Under the pieces are notes generated by a model. It saw only the letters and a list, made by a program, of their open reading frames with translations, was not told where the DNA came from and did no database searches. This document shows, in pieces, positions 7,443 to 16,671 of a DNA stretch of 64,000 nt. This DNA is from Prevotella sp. E13-17. GTDB lineage: Bacteria; Bacteroidota; Bacteroidia; Bacteroidales; Bacteroidaceae. Made by a program: the position numbers and the translations under genes. Location: the NCBI RefSeq assembly GCF_022024035.1, contig NZ_CP091787.1, positions 186,001 through 250,000 of the forward strand. Reading direction: 5' to 3'. Every line of letters begins with the position of its first letter. The first letter of the stretch is position 1.

Positions 7443-8627
7443 TTATGAGGTGCGCTGACAGATGAGCAGGGTGTGCTGCCCGTTGCGCAGGGTGGTGGCA
7501 AAGATGTAGTGGTCGCCACCGTCTTTCAGTTTCAGGCGCTGGCGCAACTGGACGGCGCTGAGGGGGAAGTTGCGCACGCTGATGTTGGCTTTTGTGATGT
7601 CGGCGAGGGCTGCTTTCAGCTCTTTCTTGTTCATCGTGGTGGCAGTCGTGATGCGGAAGCGGCGTCCTGGAAACTGGGGGCGCTCCTCGTTGGAGGTAAA
7701 CAGGTGACTGTTGGGTGCCAACTGCTTGACGCCGAACGCCTTTTCTACTTCTGCGAAGCAACCGGCCTTCATGATAGAGGCGTTGGGTTCGTAGAGGTAT
7801 ATGCCTATTTCGGCGGGCTCGTCTGTCGAGGGGACCATGGTCGTTGGCGCGCTTGCCGTCACCTGCCACACCTGTTCATCGTTCACGCAGTAGAGCTGCA
7901 GCGCTTCTGCCTGTTGGCGCATCACGATGAGCAGTTCCTTGCATTCGTTCTGTGCCGAGACGATGTGCACCTCGCTAACGTGCTGTGGCCCCAGGTCTTC
8001 CACGGCTTTTTGCCAGTCGAGCATGGGCGACAGTTTCAGCACCACCACGTCGGCCTTTTGCAACAGTTCGTCGCGCAGTTCCAGTACGTTGGGCGTGCAG
8101 TCGCCGATGCCATAGGTGCGAGCGCCGTGAGTGTCGCGGCGAGCCGGGTCCATATAGATCATCGAAACATGCTCTAGTTGGTGCAATATGGCCACACCGT
8201 CGCCACACGTGCACGTCACGTTGGGTGCCAACTGCTGCATGTTGTGCTTCACCACCGCAAAGAGCTCCCCGTTCTGTTCTACGTAGGTGGCTTCTTTGAA
8301 GGCCTGACTCATGAACGAGATGTCCACACCGAAGCCACCGGTCAGGTCCACGAGGCGTTCTGCCGCTGCCGTCAGTCGCCGACAGAGGTTCTTCTTATAC
8401 AGGGCAGTCTGTTCGCTAGAACACTGTTCCAGCGACAGGTGCTGAGGATATAAAAGCCCGTCAGTAGCTGCCCACGATGGCAACTTCTGACGGGCCTTTT
8501 GTAGTCCCGCAATCTGACGTAGCGCCAAGGCGAAGTCCACGTCCTTGTCGCGGCAACCTTTCAGCGCCAGCTGGCGCACGTCGGCATTGATGTTTTGTTC
8601 GATGAAATCGCGGGTTTTCTCGTTCAT
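7443..8627 (-). CDS. Class I SAM-dependent methyltransferase with THUMP-like domain
   Basis: This is a 394-aa cytoplasmic protein. Motif I is VDLTGGFGVD (93-102), followed by the acidic strand ATYVEQNG. The DPP-like motif is MDPARRD (159-165). The C-terminal part (about 330-390, KANISVRNFPLSAVQLRQRL) matches the THUMP-like domain found in Bacteroidetes RNA methyltransferases. It probably modifies rRNA or tRNA, but the target base is not evident. The start codon follows the stop of the endonuclease I gene by 2 bp, so it is translated from the same mRNA. Codons 45-58 contain a strong terminator-like hairpin. Confidence 0.82.
   Translation of the reverse strand: MNEKTRDFIEQNINADVRQLALKGCRDKDVDFALALRQIAGLQKARQKLPSWAATDGLLYPQHLSLEQCSSEQTALYKKNLCRRLTAAAERLVDLTGGFGVDISFMSQAFKEATYVEQNGELFAVVKHNMQQLAPNVTCTCGDGVAILHQLEHVSMIYMDPARRDTHGARTYGIGDCTPNVLELRDELLQKADVVVLKLSPMLDWQKAVEDLGPQHVSEVHIVSAQNECKELLIVMRQQAEALQLYCVNDEQVWQVTASAPTTMVPSTDEPAEIGIYLYEPNASIMKAGCFAEVEKAFGVKQLAPNSHLFTSNEERPQFPGRRFRITTATTMNKKELKAALADITKANISVRNFPLSAVQLRQRLKLKDGGDHYIFATTLRNGQHTLLICQRTS
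8451..8495 (-). terminator. Terminator-like hairpin inside the methyltransferase CDS
   Basis: GCCCGTCAG (8456-8464) pairs perfectly with CTGACGGGC (8487-8495), and a nested TGCC/GGCA stem lies inside the loop. On the coding strand the stem is followed by TTTTATA. It could act as an attenuator; whether it terminates is unknown. Confidence 0.4.
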
Positions 8628-8629
8628 TT

Positions 8630-10261
8630 TTATTTTAGGATTACTTTCCTTCCGTTTATGATATAAAGTCCTTTGCGAGGATGCTTCGTGCGCTGTCCTT
8701 GCAGGTTGAACACCGCAGTGCCAAGCCTGTCGTTTACGATGGTCGAGATGCCGTCGGGCTGCTCTTTCGCAAAGGTCACGTTGACGCCACTCACCTTGAT
8801 ATGGTTGGCCTCAGCGCCAAATGTCACCTCACTGGCCTCGCCAGTCCACACATAGTCGTTGCCGATGGAGCCCTTGTCGGCAGTCATCTTCTTGTTGCTG
8901 TCTATGGTGACGAAAGCCAGTCGGATCAGTTTCCCGTTGCTGCTTGCCACCTTCAGCGTGTTGTCTTTGTACATACGAATCTGCGAGTCGTTGCAATACA
9001 TGTTGGCGCTGCTGCCTTTTGCATAGGTGATGGTGACGCCGCCTTGTGAACCACTGAGTTCTGTCTCTTTCCCACTGTTCCAGGCTCCTTGCCATGAAAC
9101 ACCGAAGAAACTATTGTTCAGCAGTATCGTTCCATCCGTAGGTTGCTCGTCAGTCTTTGCAGTGATGGTGTAGGTGGCTGCCGATACAGCACTTTTCTTG
9201 TCGCCTTTCATGGCGAAGGCCTTCACGGTCGTGGTCTCGCTGATAGTAATCGGTGCCGTATATATATTGCTTTGCGCGGTGGGTTCGGTGCCATCGGTCG
9301 TGAAATAGATGGTGGATCCAATGGTCGAACAGCTCATGCTCACCTCCACACGCTCGGTGTAGCTGCCACTTTGTGGTGTGAATACGGGTTGCATCACGAA
9401 GTCAGGATCCACCGTGCCGCCACCCTCGTAGTTGTCGTAGCTGAAGGCTGTTTCCGTCTTCGAGCCCCATACGTATTCCTCCAGTCCTGGATAGTCTACA
9501 AATGGATTGCGGTTTTGCTGCACATCATCGCTGGCCACGGCATTGTTGCGTGCACGTTCCACCTCGTCAACAGGGTCTTGTTGCGACCAGCGGAAAAGCA
9601 TATTCAGGTACCATTGTTGCAGTCCGGGATAGGCATCGTCGGTAAACACCTTCTTCACCTCGCCCTTAGACCAGTTCTTCAGCTTGTCCTGATAGCAGGT
9701 GGCCATATAGAAATAGATACGTGCGATGTCACCTTTTATCTCGTCGTTGGGTTCAAACACCGTACCACTATAGCCCGATGTCTTGCACGAGCCCAGTATG
9801 CTGTAGTTGTTGGCCGATGCTTTTGAGATGTTGCCCACCTCGGCGATGACGTAGGATGAGCGCATATTGTTGATCTTGGCATCCGTGGGCACCACGTGGA
9901 TGATATCGCTTTTCATCGGACTGGCTTCAGCAAACCAGCTCTGCGGCACGGTGTGCTCCTTGTTCCAGCCAGCCCCTTCTGAGCTGTTGCCATGCTGGTT
10001 CCAGTTATAGTTGGTGATGTTTGAGTACCAGTCGCGCACATGACCGTCAGGTCGTTTGTCGGTCAACTGGTAGTATTCCTCAAGTCCTGAGTAGCTCAGG
10101 GTCTTGTGGTTCTTGATAATGTTGTGCAAAGCCGTCTTCAGTGCTTCGCCTTTCTTTCCGTTGGCGTTCTGGTAGTAAGTACCAGAGCCGTTAGGGCCTT
10201 GTGCCCAACTGCTCAACAGTGTTAACGTCAGCACCGCAAGCAGTGTCAGTGTCTTCTTCAT
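8630..10261 (-). CDS. Secreted endonuclease I with chitobiase-type Ig domain and sorting-like tail
   Basis: This is a 543-aa extracellular DNase/RNase of the EndA/endonuclease I family. A signal peptide ends near SSWAQG (residue 21). The nuclease domain (about 22-275) has the beta-beta-alpha metal core NKEHTVPQSWF (100-110), the EPNDEIKGDIARIYFYM segment and QNRNPFVDYPGLEEY. Residues about 288-365 form a chitobiase/HEX C-terminal-like Ig domain (TDGTEPT). The last 30 residues are a FNLQGQR...KGLYI...GRKVILK tail of the type seen on other exported proteins here. It probably digests extracellular nucleic acid for nutrients. It is the most 3' of three tandem paralogues. Confidence 0.92.
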   Translation of the reverse strand: MKKTLTLLAVLTLTLLSSWAQGPNGSGTYYQNANGKKGEALKTALHNIIKNHKTLSYSGLEEYYQLTDKRPDGHVRDWYSNITNYNWNQHGNSSEGAGWNKEHTVPQSWFAEASPMKSDIIHVVPTDAKINNMRSSYVIAEVGNISKASANNYSILGSCKTSGYSGTVFEPNDEIKGDIARIYFYMATCYQDKLKNWSKGEVKKVFTDDAYPGLQQWYLNMLFRWSQQDPVDEVERARNNAVASDDVQQNRNPFVDYPGLEEYVWGSKTETAFSYDNYEGGGTVDPDFVMQPVFTPQSGSYTERVEVSMSCSTIGSTIYFTTDGTEPTAQSNIYTAPITISETTTVKAFAMKGDKKSAVSAATYTITAKTDEQPTDGTILLNNSFFGVSWQGAWNSGKETELSGSQGGVTITYAKGSSANMYCNDSQIRMYKDNTLKVASSNGKLIRLAFVTIDSNKKMTADKGSIGNDYVWTGEASEVTFGAEANHIKVSGVNVTFAKEQPDGISTIVNDRLGTAVFNLQGQRTKHPRKGLYIINGRKVILK

Positions 10262-10303
10262 AATATGTGTATAATGGTTTGGCTTTTATTCTAGATGATG
10301 TGT

Positions 10304-11293
10304 TTATCTTACGAATACTTTCTTTCCGTCGATGATATAGAGGCCCCTTGCAGGGCTCTTGATGCGCAGCCCTTGCAGGTTGAACGTGCCTTTCATCACC
10401 CTAATGGCGGCATTGTTCATTTGGTGTATGCCATCTGTGTGGTCATAGTTGTCATAGCTGAAGTCCACCATGGTCTTGTTGCCCCAGATGTATTCCTCCA
10501 GTCCCGGATAGTCGATGAAGGGGTTGCGGTTCTCCTGGATGCCATAGACAGCATTGTTGCGGTTGATCTCCTTCTCGCTCACAGGGTCATTTTTAGCCCA
10601 TTTCATCAGCATCTTCAGTTGCCAGCTGCTCAGTCCGGGATAGGTGTTACCGTCCAGTGTGGGTCTCGAGTCGCTGCAGTTAGAGTACCAATCAGACAGT
10701 TTTTCCTCATAACATGTCACCATATAGAAATAGGTGCGTGCGAAGTCACCCTTGTATTCATCGTTAGGTTCGAAGACGGTACCCGTATAGCCAGGATAGG
10801 TGCATGTGCCCAGCTTGCTGAACTCGCCTGCCGACTTGTAGCTTTCGCCTTTCGTTTCGCCAAAGGGGAAGTTGCTGCGTTTTCCGTTGACCGTACCATC
10901 GGTGGGGTAGAGGTGGAACAGGTCGGTGTACATGGGTGAATTACTGCCAAACCAACTCTTAGGGAACGAGTGTTCGCGGTTGTACTTGTCGCCTTCTTTC
11001 GAGAAGTTGCCGGCCTGGTCCGTTTCAAATTCGTAGTTCGTGATGCCAGAGTACATGTCCCACACCTTTCCGTCTTCACGCACGTCGGTGGTGCGGAAGT
11101 CAATCCAAAGGTCTCTATAGGTTCGTTCCGTATGTGGATAGATGATGCCGCAAAGTGCCGTTTTCAGCGCTTCGCCCTGTTTCCCGTCGGCATTCTGATA
11201 GTAGGTGCCCGAGTTGTTGGGGCCCTGTGCCCATAGGCTGATGCTGGTCAGCGTCAGCATCATGAGGCTTATTGTTTTTCCAAATGTTCTCAT
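10304..11293 (-). CDS. Secreted endonuclease I (second paralogue)
   Basis: This is a 329-aa member of the endonuclease I family with a signal peptide ending near SLWAQG (residue 23). The active-site block is NREHSFPKSWF (105-115). The conserved EPNDEYKGDFARTYFYM and QENRNPFIDYPGLEEYIWG segments follow. It lacks the Ig domain of its neighbour and ends directly in the tail FNLQGLR...RGLYI...GKKVFVR. The three paralogues share the N-terminal GTYYQNA-like motif right after the signal peptide, which suggests tandem duplication. The gap to the next paralogue is 42 bp. Confidence 0.92.
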   Translation of the reverse strand: MRTFGKTISLMMLTLTSISLWAQGPNNSGTYYQNADGKQGEALKTALCGIIYPHTERTYRDLWIDFRTTDVREDGKVWDMYSGITNYEFETDQAGNFSKEGDKYNREHSFPKSWFGSNSPMYTDLFHLYPTDGTVNGKRSNFPFGETKGESYKSAGEFSKLGTCTYPGYTGTVFEPNDEYKGDFARTYFYMVTCYEEKLSDWYSNCSDSRPTLDGNTYPGLSSWQLKMLMKWAKNDPVSEKEINRNNAVYGIQENRNPFIDYPGLEEYIWGNKTMVDFSYDNYDHTDGIHQMNNAAIRVMKGTFNLQGLRIKSPARGLYIIDGKKVFVR

Positions 11294-11318
11294 TGCTCGA
11301 TAACTAAGACGTACGTTC

Positions 11319-12854
11319 TCACTTTATAATGAATTTCTTATGGTTGCAGATAAAGATGCCAGGGCGTAGGTAGCACTTGTCAACCCGCATACCATATATA
11401 TTATATGTGCAGTTGTGGCGCTGCATTGTCGTAGTAGTGATGTTGTCAATGCCCGCTTTGTTCGTCACTTCCACACGTGCCTCTTCAATCTGTATGTGCT
11501 TGTTGGCATTGGTCTGTGGCCAGCTGCTGGTGTAGGTAGAGGTGAATTCTACGCTGCTCACCAGTGTGTCTGTGGGTGCAGTCCACACGTTGCCGTTCAT
11601 CTCGCCTACCGAAGGGATAAACTCCTTGTCACTCGACTTCTCAGGAACCACAAACTCAATGCGGCTGATGCCGTTATGACGAGCCTTGAATGTCAGCGTG
11701 TTCTTGTTGTAGAGACGAATCTGTGTGGCGTCGCAATACATGCGTGCGCCCTCAATGCCATAGGAGAACGTGATGCTGATGCCGTTTTGCTCAGCCTTCA
11801 GCGGCGGGCGCTCGTAGTAGTCGCGCATGTAGTCCGTGCTGCTCCAGTCTGTGCCAAACGTCTTTTCATTCAGCAGGATGGTGCAGTCGGTAGCCATCGT
11901 TTCATCGTCTGTCACCGGCTCGCCGCCGTAGTCAAAAGCAGTTTCTTTCTTTTCGCCCCAGATATAGTCCTCCAGTCCGGGATAATCTACAAAAGGATTG
12001 CGGTTGCCCTGTAGCTGGTAGATAGCCTCGTTGCGTGCCACCTCCTTCTCGCTGACGGGGTCCTGCTTAGACCATTGCATCAGCATGTTGAATGCCCACG
12101 GTGCAAAAGGCTGATAGACAGTCTCGTCTTCCAGATTGAACATCGCTCCCGTCCACGTGCCACAATGGTCGCCAATGCTATCCTTCGTGCTACTCCACGA
12201 CGGTTGTCTCTTCTCATAGGCCGTTACCATGTAGAAGTAGATGCGTGCCAGGTCTCCCTTATACTCGTCGTTGGGCTCAAAGCATCGACCCGTGTATTCC
12301 TCGGAAAAAGTGCAGGCCCCCATCTTGCTGAAGCCCTCTTCTGAGGTGTAAAAATCACCGTTGTTGGTGCCATAGGGGTTGTTGCTACGCTTATTGTTGA
12401 CGATACCTTCTGCCGGGATAACGTGTACTATGTCTGAATACATGGGTTTGATATCCTTGTAGGTATAGCTGCTTCCGCTCTTAGCTGCAGGGTTAAACCA
12501 GCTTTTGGGCATGGAATGCTCACGTTGAAAACCCTTGGTGCCCTCCGGGTCAATACCCGCTTTGCCGTTTCTATGAAGATTGGTGTAGATAGAGTAGGCC
12601 GACTTGCATGAATACATGTCCCAAATGATGGGCACCGTGTCCGTAGGTTTAGCATCCGTGTACTGATATGCATGCCATAGCGAGTCGTAGTCCACGACAG
12701 CCGGCGTGTTGATAATCTCGTAGAGAGCCGTTTTCAGTTCGGCCCCTTTCTTTCCATGGGCGCTTGCATAGTATGTGCCAGTGTTGTGAGGAGCCTGTGC
12801 CCCCATGGCTATCGCCGTGATGCAAGCCACTAAGCAGAGTAGCGTTTTCTTCAT
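11319..12854 (-). CDS. Secreted endonuclease I with C-terminal extension (third paralogue)
   Basis: This is a 511-aa paralogue of the two following nucleases. The ATG at 12854 is chosen because it opens a clear signal peptide (MKKTLLCLVACITAIAMGAQ); an upstream ATG at 12959 would overlap the helicase gene and precede the promoter. The catalytic block is QREHSMPKSWF (110-120). Conserved EPNDEYKGDLARIYFYM and GNRNPFVDYPGLEDYIWG segments follow. A beta-rich region of about 150 residues resembles the C-terminal part of the 8.6-kb paralogue (ILLNEKTFGTDW versus ILLNNSFFGVSW). The end is a divergent sorting-like tail. It is first in the operon and has its own promoter box. Confidence 0.9.
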   Translation of the reverse strand: MKKTLLCLVACITAIAMGAQAPHNTGTYYASAHGKKGAELKTALYEIINTPAVVDYDSLWHAYQYTDAKPTDTVPIIWDMYSCKSAYSIYTNLHRNGKAGIDPEGTKGFQREHSMPKSWFNPAAKSGSSYTYKDIKPMYSDIVHVIPAEGIVNNKRSNNPYGTNNGDFYTSEEGFSKMGACTFSEEYTGRCFEPNDEYKGDLARIYFYMVTAYEKRQPSWSSTKDSIGDHCGTWTGAMFNLEDETVYQPFAPWAFNMLMQWSKQDPVSEKEVARNEAIYQLQGNRNPFVDYPGLEDYIWGEKKETAFDYGGEPVTDDETMATDCTILLNEKTFGTDWSSTDYMRDYYERPPLKAEQNGISITFSYGIEGARMYCDATQIRLYNKNTLTFKARHNGISRIEFVVPEKSSDKEFIPSVGEMNGNVWTAPTDTLVSSVEFTSTYTSSWPQTNANKHIQIEEARVEVTNKAGIDNITTTTMQRHNCTYNIYGMRVDKCYLRPGIFICNHKKFIIK

Positions 12855-12885
12855 AGTGTGTCTGTTTTTAGAAAGGTTTAGCTTA

Positions 12886-12893
12886 CAAAAGTA
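12886..12893 (-). promoter_or_regulatory. Promoter -7 box of the endonuclease I operon
   Basis: TACTTTTG on the minus strand lies 31 nt upstream of the ATG at 12854. A clear -33 TTTG is not seen. Confidence 0.5.
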
Positions 12894-12931
12894 CGGATTA
12901 ATTTTGTAATGGCGAAACAATTGACCGAAAA

Positions 12932-14797
12932 TTATTGCAGTGCAGCAATGTACTCCCACAATTTGCGATAGAAAGGATGCTTCGTCATGGTTTGACGGTC
13001 GCCCAGTATGATGAGCTTCATGCGTGCTCTGGTGATGGCCACATTCATGCGTCGCAAGTCGCGCAAGAAGCCTATCTGTCCCTCGTCGTTCGAGCGTACC
13101 AGCGAGATGATGATGATGTCGCGCTCCTGTCCTTGGAAACCATCCACCGTGTTGATGCTGATCAGGTGGCGGAAGGGTTTGAAGAACTCGCGTTTGCGCA
13201 CTAACTGGCGCAGGTACTGCACCTGTGCTCTGTAGGGCGAGATGATGCCCACGTCCAGTCGTTCGTCCAGAATGCGTTCCTTGCCAATCATCTCGAAGTA
13301 GGCTTGCAGCGACAACAGCGTCAGTTCGGCCTCGGTCTTGTTCACGCGTCCGAACGACTCGCCCACGAACTCCTCCTTGCCTTCATACTGCGACGTGTCA
13401 ATCCATGTCATGGGCAGGTCCAGATCCAGAATGCTGCGGTGCTTCACCTCGGGTGCCGACACCATCTGGTTGTGGTAGAACCAGTCGCTGGAGAAGCGCA
13501 TGATGTCTTCGTGCATGCGGTATTGTATGCGTAGCAGCGTCACCACCTCGGGCTTTAGGTGGGCAATGCGCTCCATCAGTGTGCGCCCCAGTCCGCCTTT
13601 CAGCGCTTCGTAGCACTTCACGGTAGGCGGCAGCTGACAGTGGTCGCCGGCAAAGACCACGCGCCCGGCCCGGCGGATAGGTATCCAACAAGCAGCTTCA
13701 AGCGCTTGGGCTGCCTCGTCGATAAACAGCGTGCCAAACTTCATGCCGTCCAGCAATCGGTTGGCTGAGCCTACCAGTGTGCAGGCAACGACGCGAGCTT
13801 CGCCAAACAGTTCGGTATTGATGCGTATTTCTATCTCCGTGGCACGACTCTTCAGTCGGTCCATCTTCTGGTGCCAGTTGTCGCTACGCTTGCGTTGCGC
13901 CCGCAGTTCGCGTATGGCTTTGCGTATGGCCCACAGCTGCGGATAGTCGGGGTGCGCCTCGAAGCGTCGCTCGTAGGTGAACGACAACATCTTGTCATCC
14001 ACGCGTGTGGGGTTGCCGATGCGCAGCACGTTGAGGCCGCGGTCCACCAGTTTCTCGCTGATCCAATCCACCGCCATGTTGCTCTGTGCGCATACCAGCA
14101 CCTGACTCTCGCGGCGTAGGGTCTCGTAGATAGCCTCTACCAGTGTCGTGGTCTTGCCTGTTCCTGGCGGTCCGTGAACGATGGCAACATCCTTGGCACG
14201 CAACACCTCGTTGACCGCATGCTCTTGGGTGGCGTTGAGGTAGGGAAACCCCATGTCTGGAAACGAGAACGTCTCTGCCTTCTGCCGTGTGTAGAACAGG
14301 TCCCGCAGATAGCCCAACCGCCCTTTGGCACGCATGGTGCGCTCCAACGCCTCGAACATCAGGCGGTAGCTGGTCTCGTCGAAGAACAGCTGTACGCCCA
14401 GTTGTCCGTCGGTCACCTGCAGGTCGGCAACAGGAAAGCTGTCTGGCACGGCTACCACCATGCGGTCACCATCCACATAGCTCACCGTGCCGGGCATAGA
14501 GAAGAAGTGCATGTCCTTCTCATGTTGCACAAAGAACTGTACGGGTTTGCCGAACTCAAAGTTGTGGTCGGTGTCGTCGTCGGTGTTCCGATACACCTCT
14601 ACGCACAGCTGGTTCAGCGAGTTAAAGTAGCTCTTGCCCAGTCGCAATGGCATCCACGCATCGCCACGACTCACGCGTCGCAGCATGCCAATGGTCTTGG
14701 TGTGCTCCTGGAAAGCCTTCTTTTCCTCATCGTACTCCATCTGAAGCAACATACGTTGCTGCTGAAGTTCTAATATCGGTGACAGCGTCTCGTTCAT
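12932..14797 (-). CDS. Superfamily 1 helicase (UPF1/IGHMBP2-like)
   Basis: This is a 621-aa cytoplasmic nucleic-acid helicase. An N-terminal OB-like region is followed by Walker A GPPGTGKTTT (about residue 207), motif II FIDEAAQALE (about 355), motif III FAGDHCQLPPTVK, motif IV LLRIQYRMHEDI, motif V VDGFQGQERDI and motif VI NVAITRARMKLI. This arrangement is that of SF1B UPF1-like helicases such as Smubp-2. The start at 14797 opens MNETLSPILELQQ; the upstream ATG at 14833 lies before the promoter box. It may unwind DNA or RNA. No phage or plasmid genes are near. Confidence 0.9.
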   Translation of the reverse strand: MNETLSPILELQQQRMLLQMEYDEEKKAFQEHTKTIGMLRRVSRGDAWMPLRLGKSYFNSLNQLCVEVYRNTDDDTDHNFEFGKPVQFFVQHEKDMHFFSMPGTVSYVDGDRMVVAVPDSFPVADLQVTDGQLGVQLFFDETSYRLMFEALERTMRAKGRLGYLRDLFYTRQKAETFSFPDMGFPYLNATQEHAVNEVLRAKDVAIVHGPPGTGKTTTLVEAIYETLRRESQVLVCAQSNMAVDWISEKLVDRGLNVLRIGNPTRVDDKMLSFTYERRFEAHPDYPQLWAIRKAIRELRAQRKRSDNWHQKMDRLKSRATEIEIRINTELFGEARVVACTLVGSANRLLDGMKFGTLFIDEAAQALEAACWIPIRRAGRVVFAGDHCQLPPTVKCYEALKGGLGRTLMERIAHLKPEVVTLLRIQYRMHEDIMRFSSDWFYHNQMVSAPEVKHRSILDLDLPMTWIDTSQYEGKEEFVGESFGRVNKTEAELTLLSLQAYFEMIGKERILDERLDVGIISPYRAQVQYLRQLVRKREFFKPFRHLISINTVDGFQGQERDIIIISLVRSNDEGQIGFLRDLRRMNVAITRARMKLIILGDRQTMTKHPFYRKLWEYIAALQ

Positions 14798-14802
14798 CAG
14801 TG

Positions 14803-14810
14803 CAAAAGTA
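14803..14810 (-). promoter_or_regulatory. Promoter -7 box of the helicase gene
   Basis: TACTTTTG on the minus strand ends 5 nt before the ATG at 14797, implying a leaderless or near-leaderless transcript. It is back to back with the promoter of the sensor kinase. Confidence 0.55.
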
Positions 14811-14883
14811 CTAAAAATGAATGGAATAGACAAGCGAAACGTAAAAATAGCATCTTGTTTATCGTTATATTAGAAACTTTTCG

Positions 14884-14891
14884 TATATTTG
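14884..14891 (+). promoter_or_regulatory. Promoter -7 box of the sensor kinase gene
   Basis: TATATTTG matches TAnnTTTG and lies 25 nt upstream of the ATG at 14917. The -33 region shows only a weak TTTA. Confidence 0.5.
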
Positions 14892-14916
14892 CCGCAGAAA
14901 ATATAATCTTGCCTGT

Positions 14917-16671
14917 ATGATGAATCATTTTAAGCTAATTATAATAACCCTATTGGTTGCTTTTGGGAATCATGGTATCGTGCATGCTCAATCGAAGCGT
15001 GAGCAGGATCCAAAGTATGTCGCCCTTCGCGACACAATGGTTCGTGCCTTCAACAATGATGACAGTATCCATTTTTATGCTGCGCTGAATAATTTTGAGT
15101 CCTATCTTCTGGAACGTAACGACCTGCATGGCTATTACACCCAGCGATGCAACGAGATTATCTTTCTGATGAATCGCCAGGAGATTTTTGAGGCTTACAA
15201 GCTGGCGCGCAAGCTTATTAGCGAACTGCAGGAGAGACAACTGGACAGCGAGATGTATATGGCTGTCAACATGATGGGGCATATCAATAATTATTGTGGC
15301 AACAAAGAGGCTGCCAAGAATAATTTCCGTGAGGTGATTGCGCGTTTGGAGAAGCAGGGCTACTACGAAAGCATGCCACCCATCTACATGAATATCGTCA
15401 ACGTGTCATTAGACGACGACCCCGAGGAGGCCATGAAACTGTTGGATAAGGCGCGTGATATAGCTGTCAAATACTCACCAGAACGCGTTTTCGACATCGA
15501 TACTCGCAAGACGCTGACCTACTTTGCCGACGATAAGCTAGACCTCTTCAAACAGGGCTACGAGGCCTATGTCGAAGGCGTAAAAGAAGGTAAAAGCTCT
15601 GTGCATGGCCGTTTGCTCGAGGCCTACTATCAGGCTTCTATTGGCAACACCGAGAAGGCTGTAGAGCTGGCTCGTCAGTTGGGTGATGATGGTCATGAAG
15701 CCATCACGATGATCTACAAGAAGGCGGGCCTGTGGGAGAAAGCCTATAACTCCCTCAACGATTTGCTGGTGGCCAACGACTCTGTCATCAACGTGGTGCT
15801 GAACAACAGCATGCAGGGGCTGCAGGATGACATGGCATTATACGAGAGCGAACGTGAGGCGGCACGTGCCAAAATGATTGGTCTTACAGTCATCATTGTA
15901 CTGCTGATCATGCTGGTGGTGGCTTTGTTCTATATCGTGAATAGTCGTCGTCGCCACACGGCACAGCTCACCTCTGCCTACCAGCATGCCTTGGAGAGTG
16001 ACAAGATGAAGCGTGCGTTCATCAGGAATGTGAGTCATCAGATACGTACACCGCTCAACATCGTCAGTGGATTCTCGCAGTTGTTCACCGATACGGACAT
16101 GCAACTCAGCACCGAGGAACGTCGCATGCATGCCGAGATGATTGCCAAGAATACGCAGCTCATCACCTCGCTGGTCGATGAAATCTTGGAACTCTCCGAA
16201 AACGAGTCCACCACCAGTATCGACAAGAATGATGTGGTACAGGTGAGCAGTCTGCTGCAAACGCTGCAGACTGAGAACAGCGAGGGGTTGAGCGAGAAGA
16301 TAGAGATAAAGATAGACTGTGGGGTGGACGAGGACTATGCTTTCCGTTCTAATGCCTCGGTGCTCAAGCGTGTGCTGAACATTCTGATAGAGAATGCAAA
16401 GAAATATACTGTTGCCGGCTCTATCACACTGTCTGCACAGCAAGAAGACCATCAGCTCGTGCTATCAGTGACCGATACGGGCGTTGGCATTTCAGAAACT
16501 GATGCAGAGCGTATCTTTGAGCGCTTTGTCAAGCTCGATGATTTCAAAGAGGGACTGGGCTTGGGGCTCTCATTATGTCGTGTGCTGGTGAAGCACCTCG
16601 GAGGTAGCGTGTCGTTGGATACGACCTATCACAACGGTGCCCGCTTTGTCATCACATTGCCAAACACGTGA
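14917..16671 (+). CDS. TPR-containing sensor histidine kinase
   Basis: This is a 584-aa inner-membrane kinase. A signal sequence (about 1-24) is followed by a periplasmic helical region with tetratricopeptide-like repeats (about 30-310, for example GNTEKAVELARQLGD). One membrane segment follows (MIGLTVIIVLLIMLVVALFYIV region, about 325-346). The cytoplasmic kinase core has the H-box SHQIRTPLN (His at about 374), then N-box ILIENAKKY, G1 box DTGVGI, F-box FERF and G2 box GLGLGLSL. There is no receiver or output domain, so its response regulator must be encoded elsewhere. The periplasmic TPR array suggests it senses a protein or peptide; that is inference. Its stop codon lies inside the first unit of a heptanucleotide repeat. 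Confidence 0.93.
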   Translation: MMNHFKLIIITLLVAFGNHGIVHAQSKREQDPKYVALRDTMVRAFNNDDSIHFYAALNNFESYLLERNDLHGYYTQRCNEIIFLMNRQEIFEAYKLARKLISELQERQLDSEMYMAVNMMGHINNYCGNKEAAKNNFREVIARLEKQGYYESMPPIYMNIVNVSLDDDPEEAMKLLDKARDIAVKYSPERVFDIDTRKTLTYFADDKLDLFKQGYEAYVEGVKEGKSSVHGRLLEAYYQASIGNTEKAVELARQLGDDGHEAITMIYKKAGLWEKAYNSLNDLLVANDSVINVVLNNSMQGLQDDMALYESEREAARAKMIGLTVIIVLLIMLVVALFYIVNSRRRHTAQLTSAYQHALESDKMKRAFIRNVSHQIRTPLNIVSGFSQLFTDTDMQLSTEERRMHAEMIAKNTQLITSLVDEILELSENESTTSIDKNDVVQVSSLLQTLQTENSEGLSEKIEIKIDCGVDEDYAFRSNASVLKRVLNILIENAKKYTVAGSITLSAQQEDHQLVLSVTDTGVGISETDAERIFERFVKLDDFKEGLGLGLSLCRVLVKHLGGSVSLDTTYHNGARFVITLPNT

